A stretch of DNA of 17,511 bases from positions 1-17,511 of the forward strand of contig JBBADV010000027.1 of assembly GCA_041656295.1 (NCBI GenBank), in the 5' to 3' direction. Every line of letters begins with the position of its first letter. Position 1 is the first letter of the stretch. This DNA comes from Kiritimatiellales bacterium (lineage in GTDB: Bacteria; Verrucomicrobiota; Kiritimatiellia; Kiritimatiellales; Tichowtungiaceae). Below, piece after piece: positions 7,125-14,150 of the stretch. The notes below the pieces were generated by a model. That model saw nothing but the letters and a program-made list of their open reading frames with translations. It made no database searches and was not told the DNA's origin. The translations under genes and the position numbers were made by a program.

Positions 7125-7940
7125 ATGATAAAAAAACCGTTCGCTGCTGTGCTTCAACCGGAACTTCAGGACATGCTGAATCATTTTTCATCACTGCTGA
7201 ACGTGCGTACCGGATTTTTCTCACCGTCCGGAAAAGAAATCTGCGCCGGCCTGAGCCGTCCGGTTTGCGAGTACTGTTTGCAGCGGAGAACTGATCCGGC
7301 GTTTAACGAAAAATGCCGGCGGCTGGATGCAAAAATGATTTTACAGGCGCAACAAAAAAACCGCCCGCTTTCATATCGCTGTCATGGAAATTTAACCGAA
7401 GCCGTCGTTCCGGTTTCACTGCACGGGCGCTGTGCCGGTTTAATTATGATCGGCCAGTTTCGTACGCCGGAATGCTCCCCGCCGGAAAAACTGAAACCGC
7501 TGCATGCAAAAACACCGCTTTTTTCGGAACAGCAGGTTGCGGATATGCTGCATATACTCCAGCTCATGGCGGATCAGATTTCAATACACAGCTTAGTTCA
7601 CCTGCGCGATTTTGATTTAATTCAACCGCTGATTGACCGTATTGAAAAAAATCCGGAACAGACCATCAGTGTGAAAAAAGCAGCGGCACAAACCGGGCGC
7701 AGCCCGTCCGGTTTTGCGCATCTGTTTAAAAAACTCACTGGCGTCAGCTTCCGGCAGTATCAAATTAATCGCCGGCTGCAGGAGGCCAGCCGTTTGCTCA
7801 GAACATTCCCGCACATGCCGGTCAAACAAATCGCCGAACAAACCGGCTTTAACGACCCTCTCTATTTCTCACGCCTTTACCGGAAAAATTTCGGGCACGC
7901 GCCAACACATAAAAAATTTATTCCGCCATCAGCCGGCTGA
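7125..7940 (+). CDS. PocR-domain AraC-family transcriptional regulator
   Basis: Protein of 271 aa. Residues 11-114 match a PocR ligand-sensing domain: LQDMLNHFSSLLNVRTGFFSPSGKEI, then CEYCLQRR, NEKCRRLD, LSYRCHGNLTEAVVPVSLHGRCAGLIMIGQF. Cysteines at about 48, 51, 64 and 86 are the expected type of conserved position. Residues 165-265 form the AraC helix-turn-helix pair, with SVKKAAAQTGRSPSGFAHLFKKLTG and MPVKQIAEQTGFNDPLYFSRLYRK. PocR domains were first noted in the propanediol/cobalamin regulator and are thought to bind small organic ligands. The gene diverges from the UroD-like gene and probably regulates it. No Shine-Dalgarno is visible before the ATG, so translation may be leaderless or weak. 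Its final 23 bp overlap the convergent SGNH gene. Confidence 0.9.
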   Translation: MIKKPFAAVLQPELQDMLNHFSSLLNVRTGFFSPSGKEICAGLSRPVCEYCLQRRTDPAFNEKCRRLDAKMILQAQQKNRPLSYRCHGNLTEAVVPVSLHGRCAGLIMIGQFRTPECSPPEKLKPLHAKTPLFSEQQVADMLHILQLMADQISIHSLVHLRDFDLIQPLIDRIEKNPEQTISVKKAAAQTGRSPSGFAHLFKKLTGVSFRQYQINRRLQEASRLLRTFPHMPVKQIAEQTGFNDPLYFSRLYRKNFGHAPTHKKFIPPSAG

Positions 7941-8694
7941 TCATCGGATCAACCTGTTCGGCCCAGACGCGGTAGCTGTCTTCATTCAGATGCAGCAGGT
8001 CCGGCATCACACTGCGGCGCAGAACGCCATCGGCGTCGAGAAATGCCTGGTTGATATTGAGGTAAAATATTTTTTTATTATCGGCGATCTTTGCAACGGT
8101 TTCACTGGCTTGATCATTTTTCGCCCACTTCTCATTATACGTTGCGTCGCCGGTTTTATCTGCGCGTTGCGCTGCATCGCCGCGCGGGAAGATTGCCAGT
8201 ACCAAAATTTTAGTTTCCGGCAGTTTGTGACGAATACGCGCAACAATCGCTTTAATTCCATCAGCAATTTCTTCGGCGCTGTCACGGCCGGAATTATTGG
8301 TGCCGATCATAATCATTGCGACTTCCGGATTGATTCCATCCAGCCCGCCGTGATCAATACGCCACAGCACATGCTCTGTGCGGTCACCGGAAAAACCGAG
8401 GTTCACCGCATTGCGCGGCGTAAAATATTCATCCCATGCTTCTTTGCCTTTACCTTCCCAGCCGTGAGTAATTGAATCGCCGATGAACACCAGATCCACA
8501 TTACCGGATTGTATCGCCGCCAGTTTTTCTTCATGGCGCGGCATCCACCAGTCGCGATCCGTACGATCCACCGGCATCACCGCTGCGTGCGTTTTTCCGG
8601 CAAGTTCCTGTTCCCACTGCGGCGTTGAATTAAAACATCCGGCGACGAATCCGGCGCACAACAGAACAGATAAACCCTTTATAAACTTCTTCAT
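7918..8694 (-). CDS. SGNH/GDSL-type hydrolase lipoprotein
   Basis: Protein of 258 aa with a lipoprotein signal: positively charged MKKFIKG, a hydrophobic stretch and lipobox VAGC (17-20), so it should be membrane-anchored on the periplasmic or outer side. All four SGNH blocks are present: FIGDSITHGW (70-79, Ser74), NLGFSGDRTEHVLWRI (98-113, Gly), MIGTNN (129-134, Asn) and PDLLHLNEDSY (231-241, Asp232 and His235). The spacing resembles PAF-acetylhydrolase-like and rhamnogalacturonan-acetylesterase-like members, so it probably removes acyl groups from a glycan or glycoconjugate; substrate not determinable. GGAGG lies 7 nt before the ATG. It is a single gene, convergent with and overlapping the PocR-AraC gene by 23 bp, an arrangement that could produce antisense interference. 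Confidence 0.92.
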   Translation of the reverse strand: MKKFIKGLSVLLCAGFVAGCFNSTPQWEQELAGKTHAAVMPVDRTDRDWWMPRHEEKLAAIQSGNVDLVFIGDSITHGWEGKGKEAWDEYFTPRNAVNLGFSGDRTEHVLWRIDHGGLDGINPEVAMIMIGTNNSGRDSAEEIADGIKAIVARIRHKLPETKILVLAIFPRGDAAQRADKTGDATYNEKWAKNDQASETVAKIADNKKIFYLNINQAFLDADGVLRRSVMPDLLHLNEDSYRVWAEQVDPMISRLMAE

Positions 8695-8753
8695 TACAAA
8701 CCTCCGGCTCAGCGTTAAACAATCAAAAGACCGGTAAATAAGTACTGTTCCTT

Positions 8754-8767
8754 TTGCCTGCAGGCAA
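8754..8767. promoter_or_regulatory. 14-bp perfect palindrome upstream of the SGNH lipoprotein gene
   Basis: TTGCCTGCAGGCAA is a perfect palindrome located 60 bp before the ATG of the SGNH lipoprotein gene. The position and lack of a loop suggest a dimer-binding operator rather than a terminator. No cognate regulator can be named. Confidence 0.3.
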
Positions 8768-8873
8768 GTTAAGTTTTCCGCTTATTCTCAGAAATAAATA
8801 TTCTGAAGTTTTTATTTCCGGGACATTGTCGATTTCCCATAAAAATTTCGGGACACCGATCAGGATTTTCAAC

Positions 8874-8882
8874 TGTTATAAT
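8874..8882 (+). promoter_or_regulatory. Extended -10 promoter-like element with no gene downstream
   Basis: TGTTATAAT contains a consensus TATAAT (8877-8882) preceded by the TGn extension. A matching -35 is not obvious: the closest, GGGACA at 8850-8855, is about 21 bp away. Transcription would begin near 8889 and run rightward into sequence without a convincing ORF, ending at the hairpin at 9065-9091. Confidence 0.3.
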
Positions 8883-9064
8883 CGAGGCTTTCCCGGTTTT
8901 TACAATTGTGATGTTGTGAGAAACTCCGTATTTGAAGAGTCCTGTCCGGAAATAACCTGGTGAAGATAAGCTTAAAAATGAATCGCCGAATTTCGGTTAA
9001 TTCCAAGCCGTTCAGCAGTGGTTCATGAGTTGAGCAGACGCAGTCACAGCAGATTATCCAGCGT

Positions 9065-9091
9065 ACCGGTTATCGCAAGAACCGGTTTTTT
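9065..9091 (+). terminator. Rho-independent terminator-like hairpin
   Basis: ACCGGTT (9065-9071) pairs with AACCGGT (9080-9086) around an 8-nt loop, and a run of Ts follows on the plus strand (9087-9091). No protein gene on the plus strand ends nearby, so if real it ends an unrecognised transcript. The T-run is short. The structure also overlaps the end of the weak minus-strand ORF at 9070-9285. Confidence 0.35.
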
Positions 9092-9285
9092 ACTTGGTAA
9101 AGAGGCTGTAAATCCAGCGGGGCGTTCCGGTCAGATTCAAGCGTATCTGTTCCAAAACAAAGCGAGGACAGGGTACTGCCGTTCTGGGTGGAGAGAGAGA
9201 AACCGCCGCCGCTGCGACGAAAACGCCCTCTCTTGAACTTGAAACCCGTAATACCCTGAACATGCTTTAATTCGCCGGTTGTCAT
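9070..9285 (-). CDS. Small hypothetical ORF, 71 aa
   Basis: A 71-codon ORF starting MTTGELKHVQGITG with an AAAGGA-type ribosome binding site 7-9 nt before the ATG, which is why it is listed. The middle is rich in Arg, Gly and Ser (FKRGRFRRSGGG), giving a basic protein with no signal peptide or membrane segment. I recognise no family. It is isolated from other minus-strand genes, and its stop lies inside a hairpin. It may be a remnant of a larger gene or spurious. Confidence 0.25.
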   Translation of the reverse strand: MTTGELKHVQGITGFKFKRGRFRRSGGGFSLSTQNGSTLSSLCFGTDTLESDRNAPLDLQPLYQVKNRFLR

Positions 9286-9478
9286 CTGTTTTCCTTTCTT
9301 TTGTAATGCACTGAAAAAACGACAGCTGGCTCTTTTTTTAATCCTGAAGACACTTCTTCGTGATGAACCGAATTTAATCCGGATATTTTTTTACAATCTA
9401 CCCCAATCTACCGTTCTGATAGAAAAATGATTTTTCTGGTTAACTAATGTGCCGGTAAACGGTAGCTTCTCAATTTCC

Positions 9479-9553
9479 GCGCTTGTAGTTCAATGGATAG
9501 AACACTGGCCTCCGAAGCCGGCGATCTGGGTTCGACTCCCGGCAAGCGCACCA
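9479..9553 (+). tRNA. tRNA-Arg (anticodon CCG)
   Basis: A complete cloverleaf of 75 nt including an encoded CCA. The acceptor stem GCGCTTG pairs with CAAGCGC, the D-stem is GTTC/GAAC, and the anticodon stem CTGGC/GCCGG carries the loop CTCCGAA with anticodon CCG, which reads CGG (Arg). The T-stem is CTGGG/CCCGG with loop TTCGACT. The G-T pairs are acceptable wobble pairs. No second copy of its 3' end was seen in the window, so there is no evidence of an integrated element using it as attachment site. An IS remnant begins about 150 bp downstream. Confidence 0.95.
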
Positions 9554-9705
9554 GTTTGTAAGGATTAAGACTTCTGTTTTAACCCTTTATTTATTGATAA
9601 AAAATGTTGTGCCGCGATGTGAAGGGAAAGAGAGTCTTTTTGCATGCACCGGTTCTACGGCAGCTACCTGTTCTTGTAGTCATATCTTATAACGATATAC
9701 TCTAG

Positions 9706-10247
9706 GGCGTGTTAGCACTGTTGCATTTCATGCCGGGATGCCGTAAAAATTCCGCATGAAACTTACACAGGAACAATACGACCGGATTGCCGATGTGTTT
9801 CCGACGCAGCGCGGCAATGTCTCTTTGGAGAATCTAACCGTAAAGATACATCTGGTTGCCGCAACTGCTCGTCAGGCAGTAATTTTCTGCCTGTCTGCCG
9901 GCAACGAGGGTGACGCGCGCCGCGGGGCAGAGAATTGCTGATGCGCATGGGCAGAATCCCGGAACCGTGCCATCTGCTTATGGATCGTGCGTATGAAGGG
10001 GATGAAACCCGTGAACCGGCTCAGGCGCTCGGGTTTATACCTGTTATTCCACCTAACCCGAACCGGAAAAACCCATGGGATTACGATACAATAATCTATA
10101 AAAGACGGAATGAGGTTGAGCGACTCATCCGGCGGGTGAAATCCTGTCGCCGGGTATTCACCCGTTATGACAAACTGGACATTATGGTTTTGGGGTTCAT
10201 TGTCTTCGCGTTCATTATGGAATTCTTACGCTTGTGTTAACACGCCC
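9706..10247 (+). mobile_element. Internally deleted IS5-family (IS427-like) insertion sequence
   Basis: The element is bounded by 14-bp terminal inverted repeats: GGGCGTGTTAGCAC at the left and the complement GTGTTAACACGCCC (10234-10247) at the right, with one mismatch. It is flanked by the dinucleotide TA on both sides (9704-9705 and 10248-10249), as expected for TA target duplication in this group. At 542 bp it is shorter than the roughly 830 bp expected for a full-length relative (from memory), because about 280 bp of the transposase is missing. Its ends look usable, so it could be mobilised in trans by a full-length copy, but it cannot encode its own active transposase. It lies 44 bp past the stop of the symporter gene, between that gene and tRNA-Arg. 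Confidence 0.85.
9756..10240 (+). pseudogene. Broken IS5-family transposase
   Basis: The start MKLTQEQYDRIADVFPTQRGNVSLENL is the typical N-terminus of IS5/IS427-type transposases. It then jumps directly to KIHLVAATARQAVIFCLSAGNEGDA, a segment normally about 90 residues further on, so the part with the first catalytic Asp is deleted (junction near 9835). The frame then stops at 9939-9941. The rest continues in another frame as LLMDRAYEGDETR (second Asp), IPVIPPNPNRKNPWDYD, and YKRRNEVERLIRRVKSCRRVFTRYDKLD (catalytic Glu), ending at a TAA inside the right terminal repeat. The shift is explained by two extra bases in GCGCGCC near 9914-9920: without one GC, the frame reads GDAPRGRELLMRMG, as in relatives. 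Non-functional. Confidence 0.9.
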
Positions 10248-10291
10248 TAAACATCTAATGTACTTAATCATCTATACCAGCCTCAAACTCA

Positions 10292-12043
10292 TTAACATCC
10301 CGTCCGTTCACGTCTCTTCGCCGCCAATACCATCACCAATCCCACCAGCAGAATGAATCCGCACACACTGAAAATGCAAAGCCGGCCGGACAGATCATTC
10401 GGCACCAGAAGCAGAAGCATCAGCAGCGCGCCGGTTGCAGCAGAAAGCCGTCCGATGATACGAAGCTGAAAACTGTCATTCGCAGAACCAACCTCTTTTT
10501 CAAAATTGATCGGCGTGTGCATCCGCCGGTAAAATTCTTCGCAGCGCTCTTTATATTCCTGCGGGCTACGTTTATAAAAAAGCGCGGCAATCAGATACGC
10601 ACTCACCGAGAAAAGAACAACCATGAATCCGCGCAGCTGATAGCTCATTCCAAGATTAAATATTTTATCAATCAGTGTCGGCAGAAATCCCGCCAGCATA
10701 GAGACAAACACCGCCCACGACGCTGTGCGCTTAACGAACAGACAAAGAATCATCGGTATCTGCAATGGAAGCATGAAGAAAGCGACGATATTGAGGAACA
10801 TATCGAAAATCGAAACGCCTTCCATCCGTGAATAAAAAATGGCAACGGCGGTAACGACCATTCCAAGAAGAAACGTAGCAATCTTTCCGGCGAGAATCTG
10901 TTTGGCATCGCTCCATTCCGGCAGCCTGAACCAGCGCCGGAAAATCGGCAGCATATCGCGCACCAGCATTGCCGCATTCCGGTTTAAACCGACATCCATT
11001 GAGCTGACCGACGCACAGAACATCGCCACAATCAGCAATCCGATCAAACCGGCGGGAAGGAGATTCTGTCCGGCAATCACATAAGAAAACTCCGGCGCTT
11101 TCAGCGGATTCGGATGCGACGCCATCACCTGCGCGCTGTACAGCAGCCGCGATGTCATCGGCGGAATGAACCAAAGAAACGCGCCGGCAGCCATTAACAC
11201 GGCGGCAAACAACGACGCTTTGTTCGCTTCGCGGCCGTCTTTCGCCGAAAAATAACGAACCGACTGAAAAATTCCGGTCTGCGAAATGAATTGCGTCAGC
11301 CCGGTAAATATGAACCAGGTTAAGCCGTATTTCGCCGCCCAGAATCCACCGGTTCCTTCTTTCGGACTGAACAGCTTGTAGGATGCAGCAAGCTGGCGAT
11401 CCGAGTGAATCATGGAGAAAAACTCACGGATTCCCCCAAGTTTATTCAGACAAAGAATCGCAACCAGAGTGGTCATTGAAATCATGATCAACCCCTGAAC
11501 AAACGAATTTGCCATGATTCCCCAATTGCCGCCGACGGTACAATAAATTGAAACGATAATGCCGACAGAGATAATCACCCACATCGCCGGAGTTTCAGGA
11601 AAAAGTTTTTGCGTGAACACCGCCAGTCCGTAAAGCACCAGGCCGGACCAGATCATATTGTTGATCACAAAAATATACGCCACCAGCTGTTCCGTCTTTT
11701 GCCCGAAACGCATACGGACAACTTCAGAAATGGTTACAACGCGCAGCTGCCGATACATCGCCGCAAATCCCAGCGAGCAGATCAGCAGCGACAGAACGTT
11801 CGCACCGTAAATTGCCATTGGATTCCAGCCCGCTTCATAAATTCCGACAGCGTTTCCAACGAATGTGTGCGCGCTGATGCCCGCCATGAACATGTTAATG
11901 CCGACAAGCCACCAGGTACCCTTGCTGCCGGATTTAAAATATTCGTCGCTGTTTTTATTCTGCCGGCTGAACAGCACCCCGACCAGAACCAGAAAACAGA
12001 GATACGCGGCAATTGTAATAATTTCAACCCATGGTACGTTCAT
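10292..12043 (-). CDS. Sodium:solute symporter (SSS family)
   Basis: Inner-membrane transporter of 583 aa with about 13 hydrophobic segments. The N-terminus reads IITIAAYLCFLVLVGVLFSRQNKNSDEYFKSGSKGTWWLVGINMFMAGISAHTF, broken here only by the cytosolic loop. This is the hallmark start of SSS (SLC5-like) proteins, in which the DEYF-G loop precedes the sodium-binding second helix. The length suits the longer sugar or carboxylate transporters of the family. AGGAGTT lies 9 nt before the ATG. It follows the peptidase gene after 99 bp and ends the leftward gene series. A role in importing sugars or uronic-acid products released by the heparinase-like enzymes is inferred from context. Its base composition (53% GC in a sampled line) matches the genes to its left rather than its more AT-rich upstream partners. 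Confidence 0.93.
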   Translation of the reverse strand: MNVPWVEIITIAAYLCFLVLVGVLFSRQNKNSDEYFKSGSKGTWWLVGINMFMAGISAHTFVGNAVGIYEAGWNPMAIYGANVLSLLICSLGFAAMYRQLRVVTISEVVRMRFGQKTEQLVAYIFVINNMIWSGLVLYGLAVFTQKLFPETPAMWVIISVGIIVSIYCTVGGNWGIMANSFVQGLIMISMTTLVAILCLNKLGGIREFFSMIHSDRQLAASYKLFSPKEGTGGFWAAKYGLTWFIFTGLTQFISQTGIFQSVRYFSAKDGREANKASLFAAVLMAAGAFLWFIPPMTSRLLYSAQVMASHPNPLKAPEFSYVIAGQNLLPAGLIGLLIVAMFCASVSSMDVGLNRNAAMLVRDMLPIFRRWFRLPEWSDAKQILAGKIATFLLGMVVTAVAIFYSRMEGVSIFDMFLNIVAFFMLPLQIPMILCLFVKRTASWAVFVSMLAGFLPTLIDKIFNLGMSYQLRGFMVVLFSVSAYLIAALFYKRSPQEYKERCEEFYRRMHTPINFEKEVGSANDSFQLRIIGRLSAATGALLMLLLLVPNDLSGRLCIFSVCGFILLVGLVMVLAAKRRERTGC

Positions 12044-12142
12044 AAAAACAACTCCTGTTAAACAAAACTCACTATTGATTAAGAAAAACGTTAAATTAAA
12101 AAATTAAACGACGTTGCCAAGTATCGATACCAGCTTTATTTC

Positions 12143-13294
12143 TTATTTCATATTTTTCATCATAAGTGCTGAATTTAACATTTCCTGATACAGTATTAAT
12201 TGCACATCAAGTAGTTCATCGAAGGTAAACAACGTAAAATTTTTATCTGCAAGACCATGGGGGCTTTCAAATGTAAATACATCCGAACCGCTGACATGAT
12301 AAATTGCTGAAATTAAATTATATGACGGAGGAATATCACCCTGTTCTTCGCTCAATTTAAAATTACGAAACTTCAATCCGCATGCTTCCAGTTTTTTATT
12401 GTAATTTATTGAAAGTGCTTTAATTCGATGTTTAACCTCAACAGGGACATATGCCGGACATAAAAGCTCGGGAGCTTCTTCATGACTATGCAGAGATACA
12501 GTCAAATCGGGAATTTCGTTTCGTGCCAAATCAAGGATCGTTTTCACTTCTGTACTCATGGGATCAAAAAATTCATCATGCATCAGATTAACCCCATTAT
12601 CATTAAAATATCCTCCTAAAAATCCATAGTTTTTCATTGGGTGTTGACGTTTAACACGAGGCCAGCCACATAATGTACCATCTGCCCACGTTCCTTGCCC
12701 CCAAAATCGAAGGTCTTCAAATTTCATGCCTTGTAATGATTTCGGTATAAAGCGGTCAAGCCCATCAGGATTGCTGCATGGAATAATTACCAATCGGCAC
12801 TGTGCGCCTGCATTCTGTAATTTTTCCCAAGGTCGTCCTCGTAAATCTTTGCCTGTTTCCATTACATGGATAAAGTTCATCAAACCAATAACTCCTTCAG
12901 TCTCATGCCCATGTACAGGACCCACAAATAATATTACTGGTTTTTTTCGTGCTTCTTTATCACAAAAAACAGATGGTTCATGAGCTCCTATCGCAGAGTT
13001 AAAATTTGCGCTTCTAGGCTGCACCTCCTGTTCGCCGTACGTAATAACATATATCTGCCGTCCTCCAGCTGATTTTGTCAAGTCACGTACAGTCCCAGCC
13101 TGAATACATAAAAGCTTGTTTTTCATTTCTTTTGAATCAGTAATCCAAAACGCCGGCAATGTCCGTACAGGTATATGAGCAACCGCTTCATCCAGTGTCA
13201 TCGTTAATTGACATTTTAAATTGGGTTCTTCAGCTGTAGAAAAATTAAAAATTATTACCAATGTTATTATCCAGTTGAGTATTAAATTTTTCAT
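12143..13294 (-). CDS. Secreted M14-family zinc carboxypeptidase-like protein
   Basis: Protein of 383 aa with a signal peptide (MKNLILNWIITLVIIFNFSTA, cleavage probably near 21). The M14 zinc-carboxypeptidase pattern is recognisable: HGHE (128-131, His128 and Glu131 as zinc ligands), SNPDGLDRF (174-182), NLMHDEF (236-242, in the place of the usual N-R-[ND]-F motif), SLHSHEE (267-273, third zinc ligand) and TFESPHG (341-347, candidate catalytic Glu343). Replacement of the usual Arg-containing motif by LMHDEF suggests a non-standard substrate; such proteins in glycan-utilisation clusters may act on glycopeptides, amidated sugars or cell-wall peptides. A weak AGGA-type site lies 9-10 nt before the ATG. 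It follows the isomerase gene after 40 bp in the same operon. Peptidase class is moderately secure, substrate unknown. Confidence 0.8.
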   Translation of the reverse strand: MKNLILNWIITLVIIFNFSTAEEPNLKCQLTMTLDEAVAHIPVRTLPAFWITDSKEMKNKLLCIQAGTVRDLTKSAGGRQIYVITYGEQEVQPRSANFNSAIGAHEPSVFCDKEARKKPVILFVGPVHGHETEGVIGLMNFIHVMETGKDLRGRPWEKLQNAGAQCRLVIIPCSNPDGLDRFIPKSLQGMKFEDLRFWGQGTWADGTLCGWPRVKRQHPMKNYGFLGGYFNDNGVNLMHDEFFDPMSTEVKTILDLARNEIPDLTVSLHSHEEAPELLCPAYVPVEVKHRIKALSINYNKKLEACGLKFRNFKLSEEQGDIPPSYNLISAIYHVSGSDVFTFESPHGLADKNFTLFTFDELLDVQLILYQEMLNSALMMKNMK

Positions 13295-13334
13295 GATGTT
13301 TTTTCCTATCTATTTTCTCCCTTCAAAAAATATT

Positions 13335-14117
13335 TTAACTGACAAGTCGCCGAAAAGTTTGTGCTTCTATCAGAAACTGTTCGGGATCGTCATGAGGAAC
13401 GAATTCCATTAGTGCATAATGAATCCCCTCTGAAAGTGGAACAGAAAAATAGCGCTTCCACTCCGCCTCAGACTTTTCAAGAGGGCGACGAATAATGTTT
13501 TCCCCCCAATTTCCACAAGAGGGATTAAATTGCCAATTGAAGACATGTAAATTTATGATGCGATCTTTAAGCATGTTCAAACCCTGCAAACGATAATCGA
13601 AATCGGCCAACCAGTAAACCGGCTGCCAGTAAAGATATAGGTTAGGATGGCTGACTTCTTTAAGTAATTTCTGTGCAGAAGCATTGCTGTCGGTGAGCGA
13701 ACTAACATGGAATTCGAGCGCAAGACGTACACCAGCTGATGAAGCTAAATCAAGGTCTTGACGCAATTTTTCAACAAGAGTTTGTCGGTATTTTTCTGAA
13801 ATCAATTCAGAGGACTGATTGCCTGCCCAGATGCGAAGCGTATCTGTTCCGAGAGTCAGAGCACTGTCTAAAAACGGCTGAAATATCTGTTCCTGAGTTT
13901 CATCCAATATTCGATAATAGGAGCCATAGGATGAAATTTCGAGTCCGGCATCGGATGTAATCTTTCTGGCTTTTTCCGCCGCATCGATGTCACCAGGGGG
14001 AACATGAATGTCGCTCCCCCACTCAATGGCATCCAGGCCTGCTTTTTTTGCAAGATTTGTGATTTTTTCAATACTAAATTGTCGAAATGTAATGGAACAA
14101 ATTCCAGTCTTTAGCAT
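13335..14117 (-). CDS. Sugar phosphate isomerase/epimerase-like TIM-barrel protein
   Basis: Protein of 260 aa, start MLKTGICSITFRQ chosen because AGGA is 6 nt before this ATG; an ATG 21 nt upstream lacks a site. The sequence follows the xylose-isomerase-like TIM barrel (AP-endonuclease-2 superfamily): AGLDAIEWGSDIHVPPGD (26-43), LRIWAGN (94-100), LALEFHVSS (132-140, Glu135 as metal ligand), YLYWQPVYW (161-169), INLHVFNW (188-195, His191) and ALMEFVPHDDPEQFL (235-249, Glu238). These acid/His positions are those used for divalent metal and substrate in the family. No signal peptide, so cytosolic. It lies between the heparinase-like and peptidase genes with gaps of 33 and 40 bp, consistent with converting an imported sugar or uronate to a central metabolite. 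The precise isomerisation cannot be read from sequence. Confidence 0.85.
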   Translation of the reverse strand: MLKTGICSITFRQFSIEKITNLAKKAGLDAIEWGSDIHVPPGDIDAAEKARKITSDAGLEISSYGSYYRILDETQEQIFQPFLDSALTLGTDTLRIWAGNQSSELISEKYRQTLVEKLRQDLDLASSAGVRLALEFHVSSLTDSNASAQKLLKEVSHPNLYLYWQPVYWLADFDYRLQGLNMLKDRIINLHVFNWQFNPSCGNWGENIIRRPLEKSEAEWKRYFSVPLSEGIHYALMEFVPHDDPEQFLIEAQTFRRLVS

Positions 14118-14150
14118 AGCGTTCCTTTCTAAATTCAATTCTATTGCCTT

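Larger units (their letters stand above)
8695..9478. other. Gene-poor interval between SGNH lipoprotein and tRNA-Arg
   Basis: No convincing protein gene covers these 784 bp. The interval contains a 14-bp palindrome (8754-8767), an extended -10 promoter-like site (8874-8882), a terminator-like hairpin (9065-9091) and one weak small ORF on the minus strand (9070-9285). It also holds two copies of AATCTACC near 9398-9412 and a palindrome AGAAAAAT-G-ATTTTTCT (9421-9437). The tRNA promoter probably lies in the last 80 bp, but I cannot place it with confidence. Degraded mobile-element debris or an uncharacterised RNA are both possible contents. Confidence 0.5.

Noticed and set aside
7714..8475. Plus-strand ORF of 253 codons
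   Set aside because: It is antisense to the SGNH lipoprotein gene and overlaps the real PocR-AraC gene; no family motifs are present.
9479..12143. tRNA-Arg as the attachment site of a genomic island reaching the compositional boundary
   Set aside because: No direct repeat of the tRNA 3' end and no integrase were found, and the symporter between the tRNA and the boundary has host-like composition.
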